From NCBI RefSeq assembly GCF_007845675.1, contig NZ_VOBR01000022.1:1-64000 (forward strand): a DNA stretch of 64,000 nt, written 5' to 3'. The translations under genes and the position numbers were made by a program. Below are positions 14,458-23,630 of the stretch, piece after piece. The stretch comes from Lentzea tibetensis. Its GTDB lineage: Bacteria > Actinomycetota > Actinomycetes > Mycobacteriales > Pseudonocardiaceae. How positions within the stretch are numbered: the first letter of the stretch is position 1; the number at the start of each line of letters is the position of its first letter. Below the pieces are notes generated by a model. That model made no database searches. It was not told the origin of the DNA and saw only the letters and a program-made list of their open reading frames with translations.

Positions 14458-16202
14458 GCGACGCCCGCGACGTGCTCGCTCTGGTCGCACTGGCCCTTGT
14501 AGTGGCCGCTCGCCCAGTCGCCGACGTCCTGCGGGCGGCTGTCGGAGCGGTCGAACCACACCGTGCGGGTCGCCGTGCCGGTCGGGGCCTTCGCGCACAG
14601 CAGGCCGTCGAACGCCGAACCCCTTGCGCTGTACCCGATCGCGGCGGTGCCGGGCGGGCACTGGACCTTCGTGAACGTCGACGCCCAGTCCTGCTGGACG
14701 TACCGCTCGTCCTTGACGACGGTCGTCTCGGTCCACTGCGGACCGCTCGTGCACAGGCCGCGGTTGCCGGTGTGGCTCAGGCCGGCCAGCACCTCGCCGT
14801 CCGGGCAGACACCCTTGCGCGCGCCCGAGTTCCAGTCCGGCTGGGCGCGCACCTTCCGTGACTGGACCTGGTCGGCGTGGTCGAGCGTCAGCATGTTCCA
14901 GCGCCGGACCTCAGGGATCTGGCCGGTGCGGCCACTCGCGACGAGCCGTCGCCACGCCGCCGCCCGCCAGTCGTCGCCGTCGAACAGGCCCATCCGGTTC
15001 CCGGCGGCGTCCCAGTGCATCAACGCCCAGCCGTTGCCGCCGCGGTTGGTGTGGAAGCCGACGAGCGGCCAGTACGCGAAGTCCGCGTCGGTCTCGATCA
15101 GGTAGTTGACGAAGTTCTCGAACCAGGCGCGTGCCTTCGGGTTCGTCTCGTCGCGTCCGCCGACGCCGAACTCGCTGATCCACACCGGCGCGGTGAAGTG
15201 CTTCTGCGTCTCCTGGAGCACGTACAACGCCTGGCGCCGCACGGTTTCGGTGAGTTGCTGCGCGGTGAGGTCCTGGTAGCGCGGGTCGCTGGTCTCGCCG
15301 CTGCCGGTGGCCCCGGTGTGGTTCGGGCCGGTGTAGCCGTAGAAGTGCGCCGCGTAGACGAGCTTGTTCGTGCTGAGCAGGGTGTGCGAGAGGTTCCGGA
15401 CGGGTTCGAGCGTCGGCCGTCCGTGCGGCAGGCCGTCGACCGGGATGCCGGTCCAGTTGATGCCCTCGACCATGACCAGCAGGTCCGGGCTGGTCTCCAT
15501 GATCCGGTCCGCCGCCTGCTGCGACGCGCGCTGCCAGTCGTGCTGGTTGCCCCAGCCCCAGTTCGGGTCGTCCCACACGGTGCGGCGCACCTCGTTGTAG
15601 AGGTCCGCGCCGACGACCCGCTTGTTGTTCTTGTAGCGGTTCGCCATGAACGCCCAGTCGTTGATCCACTGGTCGGTGCTCTGGCTGGTGTTCCAGCGTT
15701 CGTTGCCGTCCACGCCGCAGCACCAGCGCGAGGTGTTGGTGTGGTTGTTGAGGATCACGGCGATCTTGCGCTGGGTGAGCCGCTCGACGACGGCGTCGTA
15801 GACCTGCAGCGGTGTCTTGCCGCTGAAGTCCTTGAGCCCGGTGACGGGCTGAGTTTCCTTGATCATCTGGTTGGAGAACGGCAGCCGCACGCTGTTGACG
15901 CCGAGCTCCTCGAAGCTGTCGATGATCTCGTCGACGTGGGCGCGGTCCAGCGCGAGCGGGACCTGGTCGGCCTTCTCTCCGGAATGGTGGTTGGCGGGGT
16001 CGTTGATGTCGCCCGACCCGTTCCACGTGCCGCTGGCGCCGTGCCAGTTGCCTGACTTCAGCTTGAAGCGGTCACCGTTGGCGTCGACGATGTAGCGCCC
16101 TCGGGTGCTCAGCGGGCCGGTCCAGGACACCGGCTCCGCCTGCACGGGAGCTACGAGAGTCGCGGCCAGGAGCAGGGGGGCCAAGACGCGAATCGCTCTC
16201 AT
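14400..16202 (-). CDS. secreted GH5 family glycoside hydrolase (cellulase-like)
   Basis: 600 residues. Signal peptide about 1-22. The catalytic (beta/alpha)8 domain spans about 30-430, with the acid/base E204 in LYNEVRR and the nucleophile E344 in WISEFGVGG. A vicinal Cys pair (RWCCGVDG, 161-162) sits beside the active-site face. From about 440 a Cys-rich C-terminal region has two related segments (GVCPDGEVLAGLSHTGNRGLC and CDQSEHVAGVAYTGRDG), probably a carbohydrate-binding or cell-surface module. It likely cuts beta-1,4-glucans or mannans outside the cell. Downstream of mcrC by 10 bp, on the same strand. Confidence 0.87.
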   Translation of the reverse strand: MRAIRVLAPLLLAATLVAPVQAEPVSWTGPLSTRGRYIVDANGDRFKLKSGNWHGASGTWNGSGDINDPANHHSGEKADQVPLALDRAHVDEIIDSFEELGVNSVRLPFSNQMIKETQPVTGLKDFSGKTPLQVYDAVVERLTQRKIAVILNNHTNTSRWCCGVDGNERWNTSQSTDQWINDWAFMANRYKNNKRVVGADLYNEVRRTVWDDPNWGWGNQHDWQRASQQAADRIMETSPDLLVMVEGINWTGIPVDGLPHGRPTLEPVRNLSHTLLSTNKLVYAAHFYGYTGPNHTGATGSGETSDPRYQDLTAQQLTETVRRQALYVLQETQKHFTAPVWISEFGVGGRDETNPKARAWFENFVNYLIETDADFAYWPLVGFHTNRGGNGWALMHWDAAGNRMGLFDGDDWRAAAWRRLVASGRTGQIPEVRRWNMLTLDHADQVQSRKVRAQPDWNSGARKGVCPDGEVLAGLSHTGNRGLCTSGPQWTETTVVKDERYVQQDWASTFTKVQCPPGTAAIGYSARGSAFDGLLCAKAPTGTATRTVWFDRSDSRPQDVGDWASGHYKGQCDQSEHVAGVAYTGRDGRKPAALLCRKSA

Positions 16203-16212
16203 GTCCCGCAGG

Positions 16213-17381
16213 CTAGCTGCTGAGCAACGTTTTCAGGTGTAACGAATTGTCCTCCGGATGGACCCGGACATCGATCCCGATCACGTCGATCACGCCGAGC
16301 ACGCGTCCCTCGAAGTCGACGGTGATCCGTTCCGAGGTCGTCGTCGACTCCGACGGGTGCACGATCACCGCACGCGGCGTCTCGGACGCGCGGTAGGCAC
16401 TCGAGTACGTCAGCAGCTGGTGGACGTCCTCGCGGCTGACGTTGCGGTCGTCGTAGTCCTTGTACTTCGCGTCCACGGCGACCGTCCCGGTGCTCAGCCG
16501 CGCCACCGCGTCCGGCCGGAAGTACGCCGTGCCGCTGGGCCTGCGCACGTGGATGGGGGAGATCGTCGTGCTCCCGACCATGCGGTGCACGACGCTCTCC
16601 CACAGCCGGAACATGTCCAGCAGCCGCGACTCGCCGGGCAGCTCGTGCTGCACCATCAGGTCGGCCACGCCACCGGTCCTGAGCAGCAGCGCCGCCCAGT
16701 TGTGCGCGGCGAAGTAGTGGACGTTCATCCGGTGGTGCCGCTGCCGTCGCAGCGTGGTGCGCGCGGTCTCGGTGTCGCAGCTCGGGAACTGCCTGGCGAG
16801 CAGCGCAGCCTCGGCTGCTCGGCGTGCCGGGCGGCGTACCGGAGTGCGGCGCCGCACACCTCGTTCTCCCACACCTCGACGCGCCGGTCGAACGTGCGCA
16901 CGTGCAGGCGGTCGAGCATGCCGTAGCGCTGGGACGCCTGCTTGACCACGTCGAGCCTGCCGCGCAGCACGTTCTGCACGTCCTCTTCGCGGACGTAGTC
17001 CTTTCGGAGCTGGTTGCGCAGCAGGATCCGGCACTCGTCCAGGAACGCCTGCACCACCAGGTCGGTGAAGTAGGTGCCTTCGACGTCCCACCTGCGCGGC
17101 TGGTCGACGGTCGTGTTGTAGGGCTTGGTCGCGTAGTGCAGCCAGTGCAGCCAGTGCAGCAGCATCTCGCCGCTGATCGGGATCTTCGGGCTGATGCGCA
17201 GCTCCGCGCAGTCGAGCACCAGCACGCCCGCGGCCGACCTGACCTTGAGCGTCCAGCCCTTCCTGGTGCGGCGCAACGAGAAGTAGCCGCGCAGGTCGGG
17301 GTGCGTCAGCAGCTCCAGGTCGTGGTCGCTGGGCTCCAGGGGGATGTCGTCGTACTCGACGACCTCACGCACCGGGCGCAT
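16213..17381 (-). pseudogene. mcrC: McrC-like restriction subunit, broken by a frameshift
   Basis: Two overlapping reading frames together encode one McrC protein. The first, from ATG 17381, runs through LVLDCAELRISPKIPISG and VCGAALRYAARHAE. The second resumes with AEAALLARQFPSCDTETAR and carries the PD-(D/E)XK nuclease region FRPDAVARLSTGTVAVDAKYKDYDDRN to the stop at 16213. The switch falls at about 16812-16826 and needs a -1 shift, as if one base is missing. No slippery heptamer is obvious. Either the gene is inactivated or one base was lost in sequencing. McrC is the nuclease partner of McrB, whose gene overlaps the start by 17 bp. Confidence 0.8.
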
Positions 17382-19281
17382 CGGTGCTCGCCTCGGCCTG
17401 GAACTCCTTCGCCAGCAACGTGAGCAGCTCGTCCGGCGACACCTCGATGCTGATCTTCTCGCCGAGGATGGCGCGGAGGAGTCCCTCGTCGTTGATCGTG
17501 TAGTCCTCCAGGAGCGGGACCACGTCGCGGAAGAACGCCGAGTGCACGTCCTGCTCGTTGTCCAGCGGCTTGTCGTCGCGCAGGAAGAAGGCGTGCCCGA
17601 TCTCGTGGTCCCGGCCGAGGTGCGTGCGGACCCGCGTGTTCAGCGCGTCCACGAGCGCCTCCAGGTCCAGCGGGCCGATCTCGCCGGCCAGCAGCCCGTG
17701 GTCGGGGCGGATCTCCTGGAACTCGAAGCGCCTGCGGATCGCCGCGTCGAGGTGGGCGACGCTGCGGTCCGCGGTGTTCATCGTGCCGATGATGAAGACG
17801 TTCGGGGGGACGTCGAACGGGCGGCCGCTCGTGGACAGCGTGAACGCGCGGCCCCGTTTGTCCTTCTCCAGGTACGTCACGAGCTCGCCCAGCACCCGTG
17901 CCAGGTCCGCGCGGTTGATCTCGTCGATGACCAGGACGTGTCTGCCGGTGTTCCTGGCCTGTGCGCAGACCTGGAGGAACACGCCGTCGGTCAGCTTCAG
18001 AGCCAGGCCGTGACCCGTGTCGACCGGCTTGAAGCCCTCCACGAAGTCCTCGTAGCCGTAGGACGGGTGGAACGTCGCGTGCGTGACGTGGTCGCCCGCG
18101 AACGCTGCCGCCGCCGCGAAGGCCAGCCGGGTCTTGCCGGTGCCCGGCGGGCCGTAGAGGATCACCTGGTTCTTGCGCTCCAGCCCGCGGATGACGTCCT
18201 CGACGTCGCGCGGGATGGTCTCGACGTGGGTGACGCGCGTCTGGATCTTGCGCCACACCGCGGACTTCAGCGGTCCCGGGACGTACGGCCAGCGGCCCTT
18301 GATCGGCTCGTCGAGCTGCTGCGCGTAGCTGGTGTCCCAGTCGACCTTGATGCTGTGGAACTCGCCGTCGTAGGAGTAGCTGTCGTCCGCGACCGTGCCG
18401 ACCGCGAGGACCTCCCAGTAGCCGCGGTGCGCGACGACGTGCGATCCCGCGGAGAGGTCGCGGAAGTCGCGCAGCAGCCTGGTGGCCAGCCACCTGTTGA
18501 CCGGCATCTCGTCGGGCTTCGAGTACTGGGCGAGATCGTCGAGCTCCGTGGCGAGGCGCATCGTGCCGGTGGCGAGCCAGTGGGCCCAGTCGTGGTGCGG
18601 CCGGACCTTGATGGCGGTCTCGGTGCTGGTGCGCGGGTCGAGGTGGTCGTAGAGGAAGCGGGTGACCTCCAGCAGCGACCAGTCGCCGGTCTTCGGGTGC
18701 AGGCGCGCGAGGTCCATCAGCTGGCGGTTCAGCTGCCAGGACAGGCCGTTGGGCACGGGCTCCGCGCCGAACAGGCGGATGTACTCACGCAGGTGCGCCG
18801 CCGAGAAGATCGGCAGGAAGGCGTCCGGGAAGTACGTGCTGAGCGCCTTCGTCACCAGCGACTGGCCGTGCCGCAGCAGCGTGAGCCGGTCGAGCTGGTC
18901 GAACCGCTCCTGGTTGACCGCGTCGAAGGCGGCGACGAACTGCTCCCGCAGGCGTTTCCACGCCTCGTCGACCGGCAGGTCCGCCAGCGAGCCCGCGCGG
19001 TACCAGTCGCCGTCGCTGCGGCGCTTGTAGATGATGTGCTTGACCGAGCTGCCGCCCTTGATCCCGCCCAGGTAGGGGGTCTGGTACTCCATCATCCGGC
19101 AGAACGTGAGCTGGTCGCCGATGCCCAGCGCGTACCGGTCCAGCGCCAGGTCGGGCCACAGGTCGAGCGGGAAGTAGGTGAACACCTCCTCCCGCTCGCG
19201 GTCGATGAGGTGCTGGCGCTCGGCCACGTCGGGTTTGGGATGGGCGTCCAGCGCTCGTTGCAGCTCGTCCGGGCCGGCCAT
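17365..19281 (-). CDS. mcrB: McrB-like AAA+ GTPase restriction subunit
   Basis: 638 residues from ATG 19281, chosen because GGAGGGAG lies 4 nt upstream. An N-terminal region of about 210 residues has unknown fold. A middle segment at about 265-345 (AGSHVVAHRGYWEVLAVG) resembles the small beta-domain often preceding McrB motors. The AAA+ domain has Walker A GPPGTGKT at 377-384, Walker B VLVIDEINRADL and the GTP-specific MNTADRS motif, hallmark of McrB. With McrC it forms a GTP-driven translocase that cuts modified DNA. If mcrC is truly broken, this subunit may be left without its nuclease. Confidence 0.9.
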   Translation of the reverse strand: MAGPDELQRALDAHPKPDVAERQHLIDREREEVFTYFPLDLWPDLALDRYALGIGDQLTFCRMMEYQTPYLGGIKGGSSVKHIIYKRRSDGDWYRAGSLADLPVDEAWKRLREQFVAAFDAVNQERFDQLDRLTLLRHGQSLVTKALSTYFPDAFLPIFSAAHLREYIRLFGAEPVPNGLSWQLNRQLMDLARLHPKTGDWSLLEVTRFLYDHLDPRTSTETAIKVRPHHDWAHWLATGTMRLATELDDLAQYSKPDEMPVNRWLATRLLRDFRDLSAGSHVVAHRGYWEVLAVGTVADDSYSYDGEFHSIKVDWDTSYAQQLDEPIKGRWPYVPGPLKSAVWRKIQTRVTHVETIPRDVEDVIRGLERKNQVILYGPPGTGKTRLAFAAAAAFAGDHVTHATFHPSYGYEDFVEGFKPVDTGHGLALKLTDGVFLQVCAQARNTGRHVLVIDEINRADLARVLGELVTYLEKDKRGRAFTLSTSGRPFDVPPNVFIIGTMNTADRSVAHLDAAIRRRFEFQEIRPDHGLLAGEIGPLDLEALVDALNTRVRTHLGRDHEIGHAFFLRDDKPLDNEQDVHSAFFRDVVPLLEDYTINDEGLLRAILGEKISIEVSPDELLTLLAKEFQAEASTDAPGA

Positions 19282-19300
19282 GACGCTCCCTCCGCGCGTG

Positions 19301-19336
19301 TAGCTCATCTGTAGCACTTTTTGCCCGATTGAGCTA
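19301..19336 (+). promoter_or_regulatory. candidate operator of the toxin-antitoxin pair
   Basis: An inverted repeat, TAGCTCA at 19301-19307 and TGAGCTA at 19330-19336, spans 36 bp in the gap between divergent mcrB and the antitoxin gene. TGTAGC also occurs twice in direct orientation (19299, 19310). Autoregulated Phd/VapB promoters usually carry such sites. It could also affect mcrB. Confidence 0.4.
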
Positions 19337-19346
19337 CCCTCGTGCG

Positions 19347-19637
19347 ATGGAGACCAGCACGCACACCATCGGACAGCGTGAGCTCCGCAACGACAACGCG
19401 GAGATCATGAGGCGCGTCGAAGCGGGCGAGAGCTTCATCGTCACCCGCAACAGCCGCCCGGTCGCGCAGTTGTCGCCGTACGTTTCACAAGACGTGGCCC
19501 GCCCGAAACTGGGCGAGCTGCAGGCGATGTTCCGCGAGCTGCCCTCGGTCGACATCGACCGCTGGCACGCCGACCAACGCGCCGCGGACGAGGTGTTCGG
19601 TTCCGACGATCCCACCGAAGACCCGTGGCTGCGGTGA
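19347..19637 (+). CDS. Phd/YefM-type antitoxin
   Basis: 96 residues from ATG 19347. The N-terminal half has the Phd fold pattern IGQRELRNDNAEIMRRVEAGESFIVTRNSRPVAQLSP, which binds DNA. The C-terminal tail, rich in acidic residues and Trp, is the likely toxin-binding part. The toxin gene begins at GTG within its TGA (GTGA), the standard coupled order antitoxin then toxin. No strong ribosome site is seen, so translation may be leaderless or weak. Confidence 0.85.
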   Translation: METSTHTIGQRELRNDNAEIMRRVEAGESFIVTRNSRPVAQLSPYVSQDVARPKLGELQAMFRELPSVDIDRWHADQRAADEVFGSDDPTEDPWLR

Positions 19638-20032
19638 ACGTTCTCCTCGACACCTGCGTGGTCATCCGGTTGGAGAAGTTCGACCTGGGTGACCTCGCGG
19701 ACGCACAACCGTTCCTCAGCGCGGTGACGATCGCCGAGCTCGGGTTCGGGCTCGACACCGACGACCCCATCGAGCGGTTCGCCCGCGCCGAGCGGTACTA
19801 CGCGGCGCTGGACCGGTTCGAGGTGCTGCCGTTCGACGTCAAGGCGGCCAAGGTCTACGGGCAGATGGCCGCGCTGGTGCGCCGGATGGGGCGCAGCCCG
19901 CGGCCGCGGCGGATGGATCTGCAGATCGCCGCCACGGCCGCTGCGAACGGGATGCCGGTGCTCACCAGCAACGTGAAGGACTTCGTCGGGATCGAACGGC
20001 TCGTCGAGGTCGTGCCGGTCTACCCGGCGTGA
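19634..20032 (+). CDS. vapC: VapC-type PIN-domain toxin
   Basis: 132 residues from the coupled GTG at 19634. PIN-domain acidic residues are visible: VLLDTCVVIRLE (first Asp), AELGFGL (Glu), RMDLQIAATAAANGMPVLTSNVKDF (third Asp and the closing Asn/Asp). VapC toxins are Mg-dependent RNases that cleave tRNA or 23S rRNA. The gene ends exactly where the convergent secreted-protein gene ends. Paired with the Phd-type antitoxin immediately upstream. Confidence 0.87.
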   Translation: MNVLLDTCVVIRLEKFDLGDLADAQPFLSAVTIAELGFGLDTDDPIERFARAERYYAALDRFEVLPFDVKAAKVYGQMAALVRRMGRSPRPRRMDLQIAATAAANGMPVLTSNVKDFVGIERLVEVVPVYPA

Positions 20033-20407
20033 TCAGACCTCGCCGTCGGTTCTGATGCGCAACGTCACCGTGGTGTTCTTGGTGCCGTTGTTCGTGGCGC
20101 ACGCGGAGTAGTAGCCGTAGCCGGGGAAGTTGCCGTAGATCGAGCGCACCTCGTGCGCCCAGCTCGACACCAGGCCCACCGAGCCGCTGCCGGGGACCGT
20201 CGAACCGTTGTGCTGCAGCTTGAACTTGGCACCCTGGTTGGTGGCGCTGCCGTCGCCGCGGGCCGCGAAGGTCGCGTACTGGGTCTGGCACCACTGCTCG
20301 CCGGGCACGAGGACCTTGGTCACCGGGCCGGCCGCGGAGGCGGCGGAGGAGGCGGTCAGCAGGGCGAAAGCGGCGGCACCGGTGACGGCGGCGATCTTGG
20401 CGAACAT
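20033..20407 (-). CDS. small secreted hypothetical protein
   Basis: 124 residues. Signal peptide about 1-26 (IAAVTGAAAFALLTASSAASA). The mature part of about 98 residues has two Cys (WCQTQY and YSACATNN), probably one disulfide, and many Ser/Thr/Asn/Gly, consistent with a small beta-rich extracellular domain. AAGGAGAA a few nt before the ATG supports the start. No family recognised. Confidence 0.7.
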   Translation of the reverse strand: MFAKIAAVTGAAAFALLTASSAASAAGPVTKVLVPGEQWCQTQYATFAARGDGSATNQGAKFKLQHNGSTVPGSGSVGLVSSWAHEVRSIYGNFPGYGYYSACATNNGTKNTTVTLRIRTDGEV

Positions 20408-20466
20408 CGGGGTTCTCCTTCTGCGAGGCGGATTTGCGATGTGCAGAAGGTAGGAGCCGGGAATGG

Positions 20467-22302
20467 TCAGTCGGCAGACCGTTCCGCATCCACTTTCAGT
20501 CCGATTTCCTGCCACAGGATCTCGGTGATGCGCGCGACGCCCGCCGCGAGATGACGGCGGTACGTCGTCATCGGCAGGTCCAGCAGCTCCGCCGCGGCCG
20601 CCTGGGTCTCGGCGGGCTGCAGGTAGGTGTGGTGCAGCACGCGGAACGCGCGGCGGTCGCGCGGCGAGGCCTCCATGACGCGGGCGGCGCGGGCGATGGC
20701 GTCGCGGCCCAGCGGTGCGTCGCGCAGGCGGTCCGGCCTGGTGAAGTCGCGCAGCGCGTCGCGCACGGCCGCCGCGAACTCGGCCTCGGACAGCGGGCGC
20801 GGGGTGTCCGGCAGGTCGTCGGCGTTCTCCCGGTCGGCCAGCAGGGTCATCCACGTCATCGGCGGCACCGCGCGCCAGTCGTGGCCGAAGACGCCGAAGT
20901 GCTTGCCGTCGCGGGAGAAGTCCTCGCCGGGCAGGCGGTGGAAGTCCGTGTAGCGGAAGGCCTCGGTCCAGAAGTCCGGGTTCAGGCAGGTGACGTTGAC
21001 CTGGCCGAGTCCCGGCGTGGTGAGGTAGCGGCGGACCAGGTGCAGCGTGATGAACATCTGCACCGGCGACACGGCCTGGTGCGTGTCCAGCGCCATCCAG
21101 TGCGTGACCCACAGCGTGTCGCCGATCATCGGCGCGATGACCAGTCCGACGGCGTCGCCGTTCCTGATCACCGACACCGACTGCGGTTGCTCGGTGTACC
21201 AGCGCTCCGCCTGAGCGGCTGACTCACGACCCTCGTGCGTCTCGATCGCGCGTCTCAGCTTCGCCCAGTCCTGGGCGGACGTGCGGGTGACGGTGAAGTC
21301 GTCGGCCGTCGCGTTGACGTGCCGGAGGTACGGGCCGAGCATGGGGGAGTCGCGGTGCAGGAACGCGAAGTCGAGCAGAACCGACTGCTGCGCGGGGAAC
21401 TGCTGCTGGTAGTACGCGCGGGCCCGTTGGTGCAGCAGGGAGTACGTCTCGGGCTGACGCCACCTCAGTTCCGTGGCCAGGGTTTCCCGGACGAAGTCGT
21501 GCAGCACCAGCCCGCGCGGGGCGTAGTCCACTATGGACAACTCGCGCAGCCAGTCGAAGATCTCGCGCGCGTCCGGCACGTCCAGCAGTGCGGCCAGCAG
21601 CGGCTCGGTGGCGACCAGCACCTGTGAGCACGCCTCCAGTGCGGTGAGGTGCCGCGGTGTCGGCACGCTGCCGATCAGGCTGCGCAGCAACGTGTTCAGC
21701 ACCTCGGGCGTGGCGGTGATGTTCGGGATGTCGGACTGCGCGCACACGTCCGCGAGCAGCGCCAGCGCGAGCGGGTGGCCGTGCGTGAACTCCAGCGCCT
21801 GGTCGTGCTCGGAGTCCGGGACACCGCGCAGCCGCAGCAGTGCGCGGCCGGTCTCGCGGTCGAGGTTGGTGAGCCGGATCGTGCGCAGCACGCTGCGCCA
21901 GCCGGGGTCCGTGCGGAACGCGACCGACGGCGGTTCGCGGCCGGCGATCGCGACCACCACGTCGTCGCCCAGCGCGGGCAGCAGTTCCTCGCGCAGCCAC
22001 ACGTCGACGAGCTCGGCGTTGTCCACCAGCACGGCCGCGTGCTCGGCGGTGACGTCGGTGATCGGGTCGCGTCCGTCGAGCCACACGACCTGCCTGCCCG
22101 CGTCCTCGGCGAGGAAGCCGAACTGCCGCAGCAGCGTGGACTTCCCGGTGCCGCCCGGCCCGTGGACGAAGAGGACGGCCTCGCTCGCGCCGGGTGCGAG
22201 CAGACGGCCGAACACGGCCAGCTCCTCGTCACGACCGACGAAAGCCCGCCGTCGAGCGGCGGTGATCCGCTCCGACAGACGGGTCACGCCACCCAGTGTC
22301 AC
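20467..22302 (-). CDS. STAND-like ATPase with C-terminal helix-turn-helix
   Basis: 611 residues. The start RAFVGRDEELAVFGRLL followed by Walker A FVHGPGGTGKST (48-55) is the usual entry of AAA16/NB-ARC-type signalling ATPases. VVVAIAGREPPS follows the Walker B region. Residues about 350-460 (QSVSVIRNGDAVGLVIAPMIGDTLWVTHWMAL, split here) look like an acyltransferase-like alpha/beta domain. The last 60 residues (AAELLDLPMTTYRRHLAAGV) form a sigma-region-4-like helix-turn-helix. It could be a ligand-sensing transcription regulator; no target is known. GTG at 22302 is used, with an in-frame GTG at 22287. Confidence 0.65.
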   Translation of the reverse strand: MTLGGVTRLSERITAARRRAFVGRDEELAVFGRLLAPGASEAVLFVHGPGGTGKSTLLRQFGFLAEDAGRQVVWLDGRDPITDVTAEHAAVLVDNAELVDVWLREELLPALGDDVVVAIAGREPPSVAFRTDPGWRSVLRTIRLTNLDRETGRALLRLRGVPDSEHDQALEFTHGHPLALALLADVCAQSDIPNITATPEVLNTLLRSLIGSVPTPRHLTALEACSQVLVATEPLLAALLDVPDAREIFDWLRELSIVDYAPRGLVLHDFVRETLATELRWRQPETYSLLHQRARAYYQQQFPAQQSVLLDFAFLHRDSPMLGPYLRHVNATADDFTVTRTSAQDWAKLRRAIETHEGRESAAQAERWYTEQPQSVSVIRNGDAVGLVIAPMIGDTLWVTHWMALDTHQAVSPVQMFITLHLVRRYLTTPGLGQVNVTCLNPDFWTEAFRYTDFHRLPGEDFSRDGKHFGVFGHDWRAVPPMTWMTLLADRENADDLPDTPRPLSEAEFAAAVRDALRDFTRPDRLRDAPLGRDAIARAARVMEASPRDRRAFRVLHHTYLQPAETQAAAAELLDLPMTTYRRHLAAGVARITEILWQEIGLKVDAERSAD

Positions 22303-22309
22303 CGCCGTG

Positions 22310-22942
22310 TCAACGACTCAGGAAGAACTGCCCGAGCCCGAGCACGAACATCAGCAGCCCGTACAGCGAGTGCTCGACCGACACCGCGGGCAGCGATCCG
22401 GTGCGCCGGTAGCGCTCGCCGAAGATCCAGCCGCCTGCCGCGGACAGCACCACCGGCAGCCAGTGGCCGTACACGACGTGCACGAACCCGAACGCGGCCG
22501 CGCTCGCCGCGACCATCAGCCTGCCGTTGCCGAACACGGGCGCGTACCGCTCGAACAGGAACGCGCGGAACACCAGCTCCTGCGGGTACACGCTGAGCAG
22601 CGGGTAGATCACCATCAGCAGCGGCCACTGCTGCTGGTCCGGCAGCCGGAAGAGCGCGTCCGGCACGAGCACCGCGACCGTCAGCGTCGCCACGGCGGCC
22701 GTCACGCCCCACAGCAACAGCACCGGCGGCAGGTCGTTCGCGTCGAACCGCCACAGCCGCGCGCGGTCGAAACCGGGTCTGCGCAGCAGGTACGTCGTCG
22801 CCGCCGCGCCGAGCACGAGCAGGACGGGGATCGGGCTCGCCCCGGCCGCGACGAGGCCGTAGAGGACGACCGCGCCGAAGAACACGGCGCCGTACTCGGC
22901 CGCGAGGTACGCCCTGCGTGATCCGGTCGTCAGCACTGCCAT
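22310..22942 (-). CDS. CPBP family intramembrane metalloprotease
   Basis: 210 residues with about six membrane segments. CPBP motifs are visible: YPQELVFRAFLFERY (motif 1, with Gln in place of the first Glu of EExxxR), FGFVHVVYGHW (motif 2, F-x3-H) and EHSLYG (motif 3 His). CPBP proteins are Rce1-like proteases or bacteriocin-immunity factors. The Gln-Glu variant occurs in some members, so activity is uncertain. It lies 7 bp upstream of the STAND-like gene on the same strand, probably one transcript. ATG at 22942. Confidence 0.8.
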   Translation of the reverse strand: MAVLTTGSRRAYLAAEYGAVFFGAVVLYGLVAAGASPIPVLLVLGAAATTYLLRRPGFDRARLWRFDANDLPPVLLLWGVTAAVATLTVAVLVPDALFRLPDQQQWPLLMVIYPLLSVYPQELVFRAFLFERYAPVFGNGRLMVAASAAAFGFVHVVYGHWLPVVLSAAGGWIFGERYRRTGSLPAVSVEHSLYGLLMFVLGLGQFFLSR

Positions 22943-23027
22943 GCCGGTCAACGTAAGCAGTTCCACTTGAGCGCTAACGGAAGCGAGCACGCGGCGATAT
23001 CAGTGCTGCCAGCTTGGAGGTGTCGCC

Positions 23028-23630
23028 ATGGCCGACACGTGCTTCCTCTGCTTCGTCTCGTCCGCCAGCAGCACACCGGGATGTGTCGGCACCTGCGCCG
23101 TCTGCTCGGTCCACGTGTGCGCGCAGCACGGCGAACGACTGCCGAGGCACTTCCTGTGCGCCGACTGCGTCACCGCCGACGCCGCACGCCGCGCACTGGC
23201 CGACGGGCCCGAGCTCTTCTCGTTCGCCGAGGAGGCGCCCCGTGTCTGCTCGGCGGGCCGCGCCTTGTTCGACCATCGGCTCGTCGACGACATGCACCAC
23301 GCGCTGAAGCAGTTCGGCACCGAGCCGGCCGCCGTCGTGCTGCAGGTGCGCGAACGGCTGCGCGCCGAGGCCGCGGGTGCGCCGCTCGGCGTTCTGTTCG
23401 AGCGGTTGAGCCACGACGTGCGTACGATCGAGCCGCCATCCGATCCCAGCCGCGATCGCGCCGAGTACGCCGTGGCCGTGCTGGCGGCCGCTTGTGCCGC
23501 ACACGGGGCGTGGTCGTTGGAGAGGTCGATCTTCCACGTGCCGGGAGGTCCGCAGATGCCCGCTCTGGTGATCCTGCTCAGCACGATGCTGATGGTCCAG
23601 CTCGAGTCGCCGTTCCAGCTGGGTTACTGA
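23028..23630 (+). CDS. hypothetical protein with N-terminal Cys-rich zinc-binding-like region
   Basis: 200 residues. The first 50 contain ten Cys and two His in pairs (TCFLCF, GCVGTCAVC, HVCAQH, FLCADC), the spacing of a double zinc knuckle such as a B-box-like or MYND-like fold. The central part is helical (DDMHHALKQFG). A short hydrophobic stretch near the C-terminus (ALVILLSTMLMVQL) may touch the membrane. I do not recognise the family. GGAGGTG 5 nt before the ATG fixes the start. Its stop overlaps the next ATG (TGATG), so it is coupled with the membrane protein that follows. Confidence 0.6.
   Translation: MADTCFLCFVSSASSTPGCVGTCAVCSVHVCAQHGERLPRHFLCADCVTADAARRALADGPELFSFAEEAPRVCSAGRALFDHRLVDDMHHALKQFGTEPAAVVLQVRERLRAEAAGAPLGVLFERLSHDVRTIEPPSDPSRDRAEYAVAVLAAACAAHGAWSLERSIFHVPGGPQMPALVILLSTMLMVQLESPFQLGY

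Noticed and set aside
16213-17381. Programmed -1 frameshift in mcrC
   Set aside because: No slippery heptamer or clear downstream stem-loop was seen at the switch point; mutation or sequence error is simpler.
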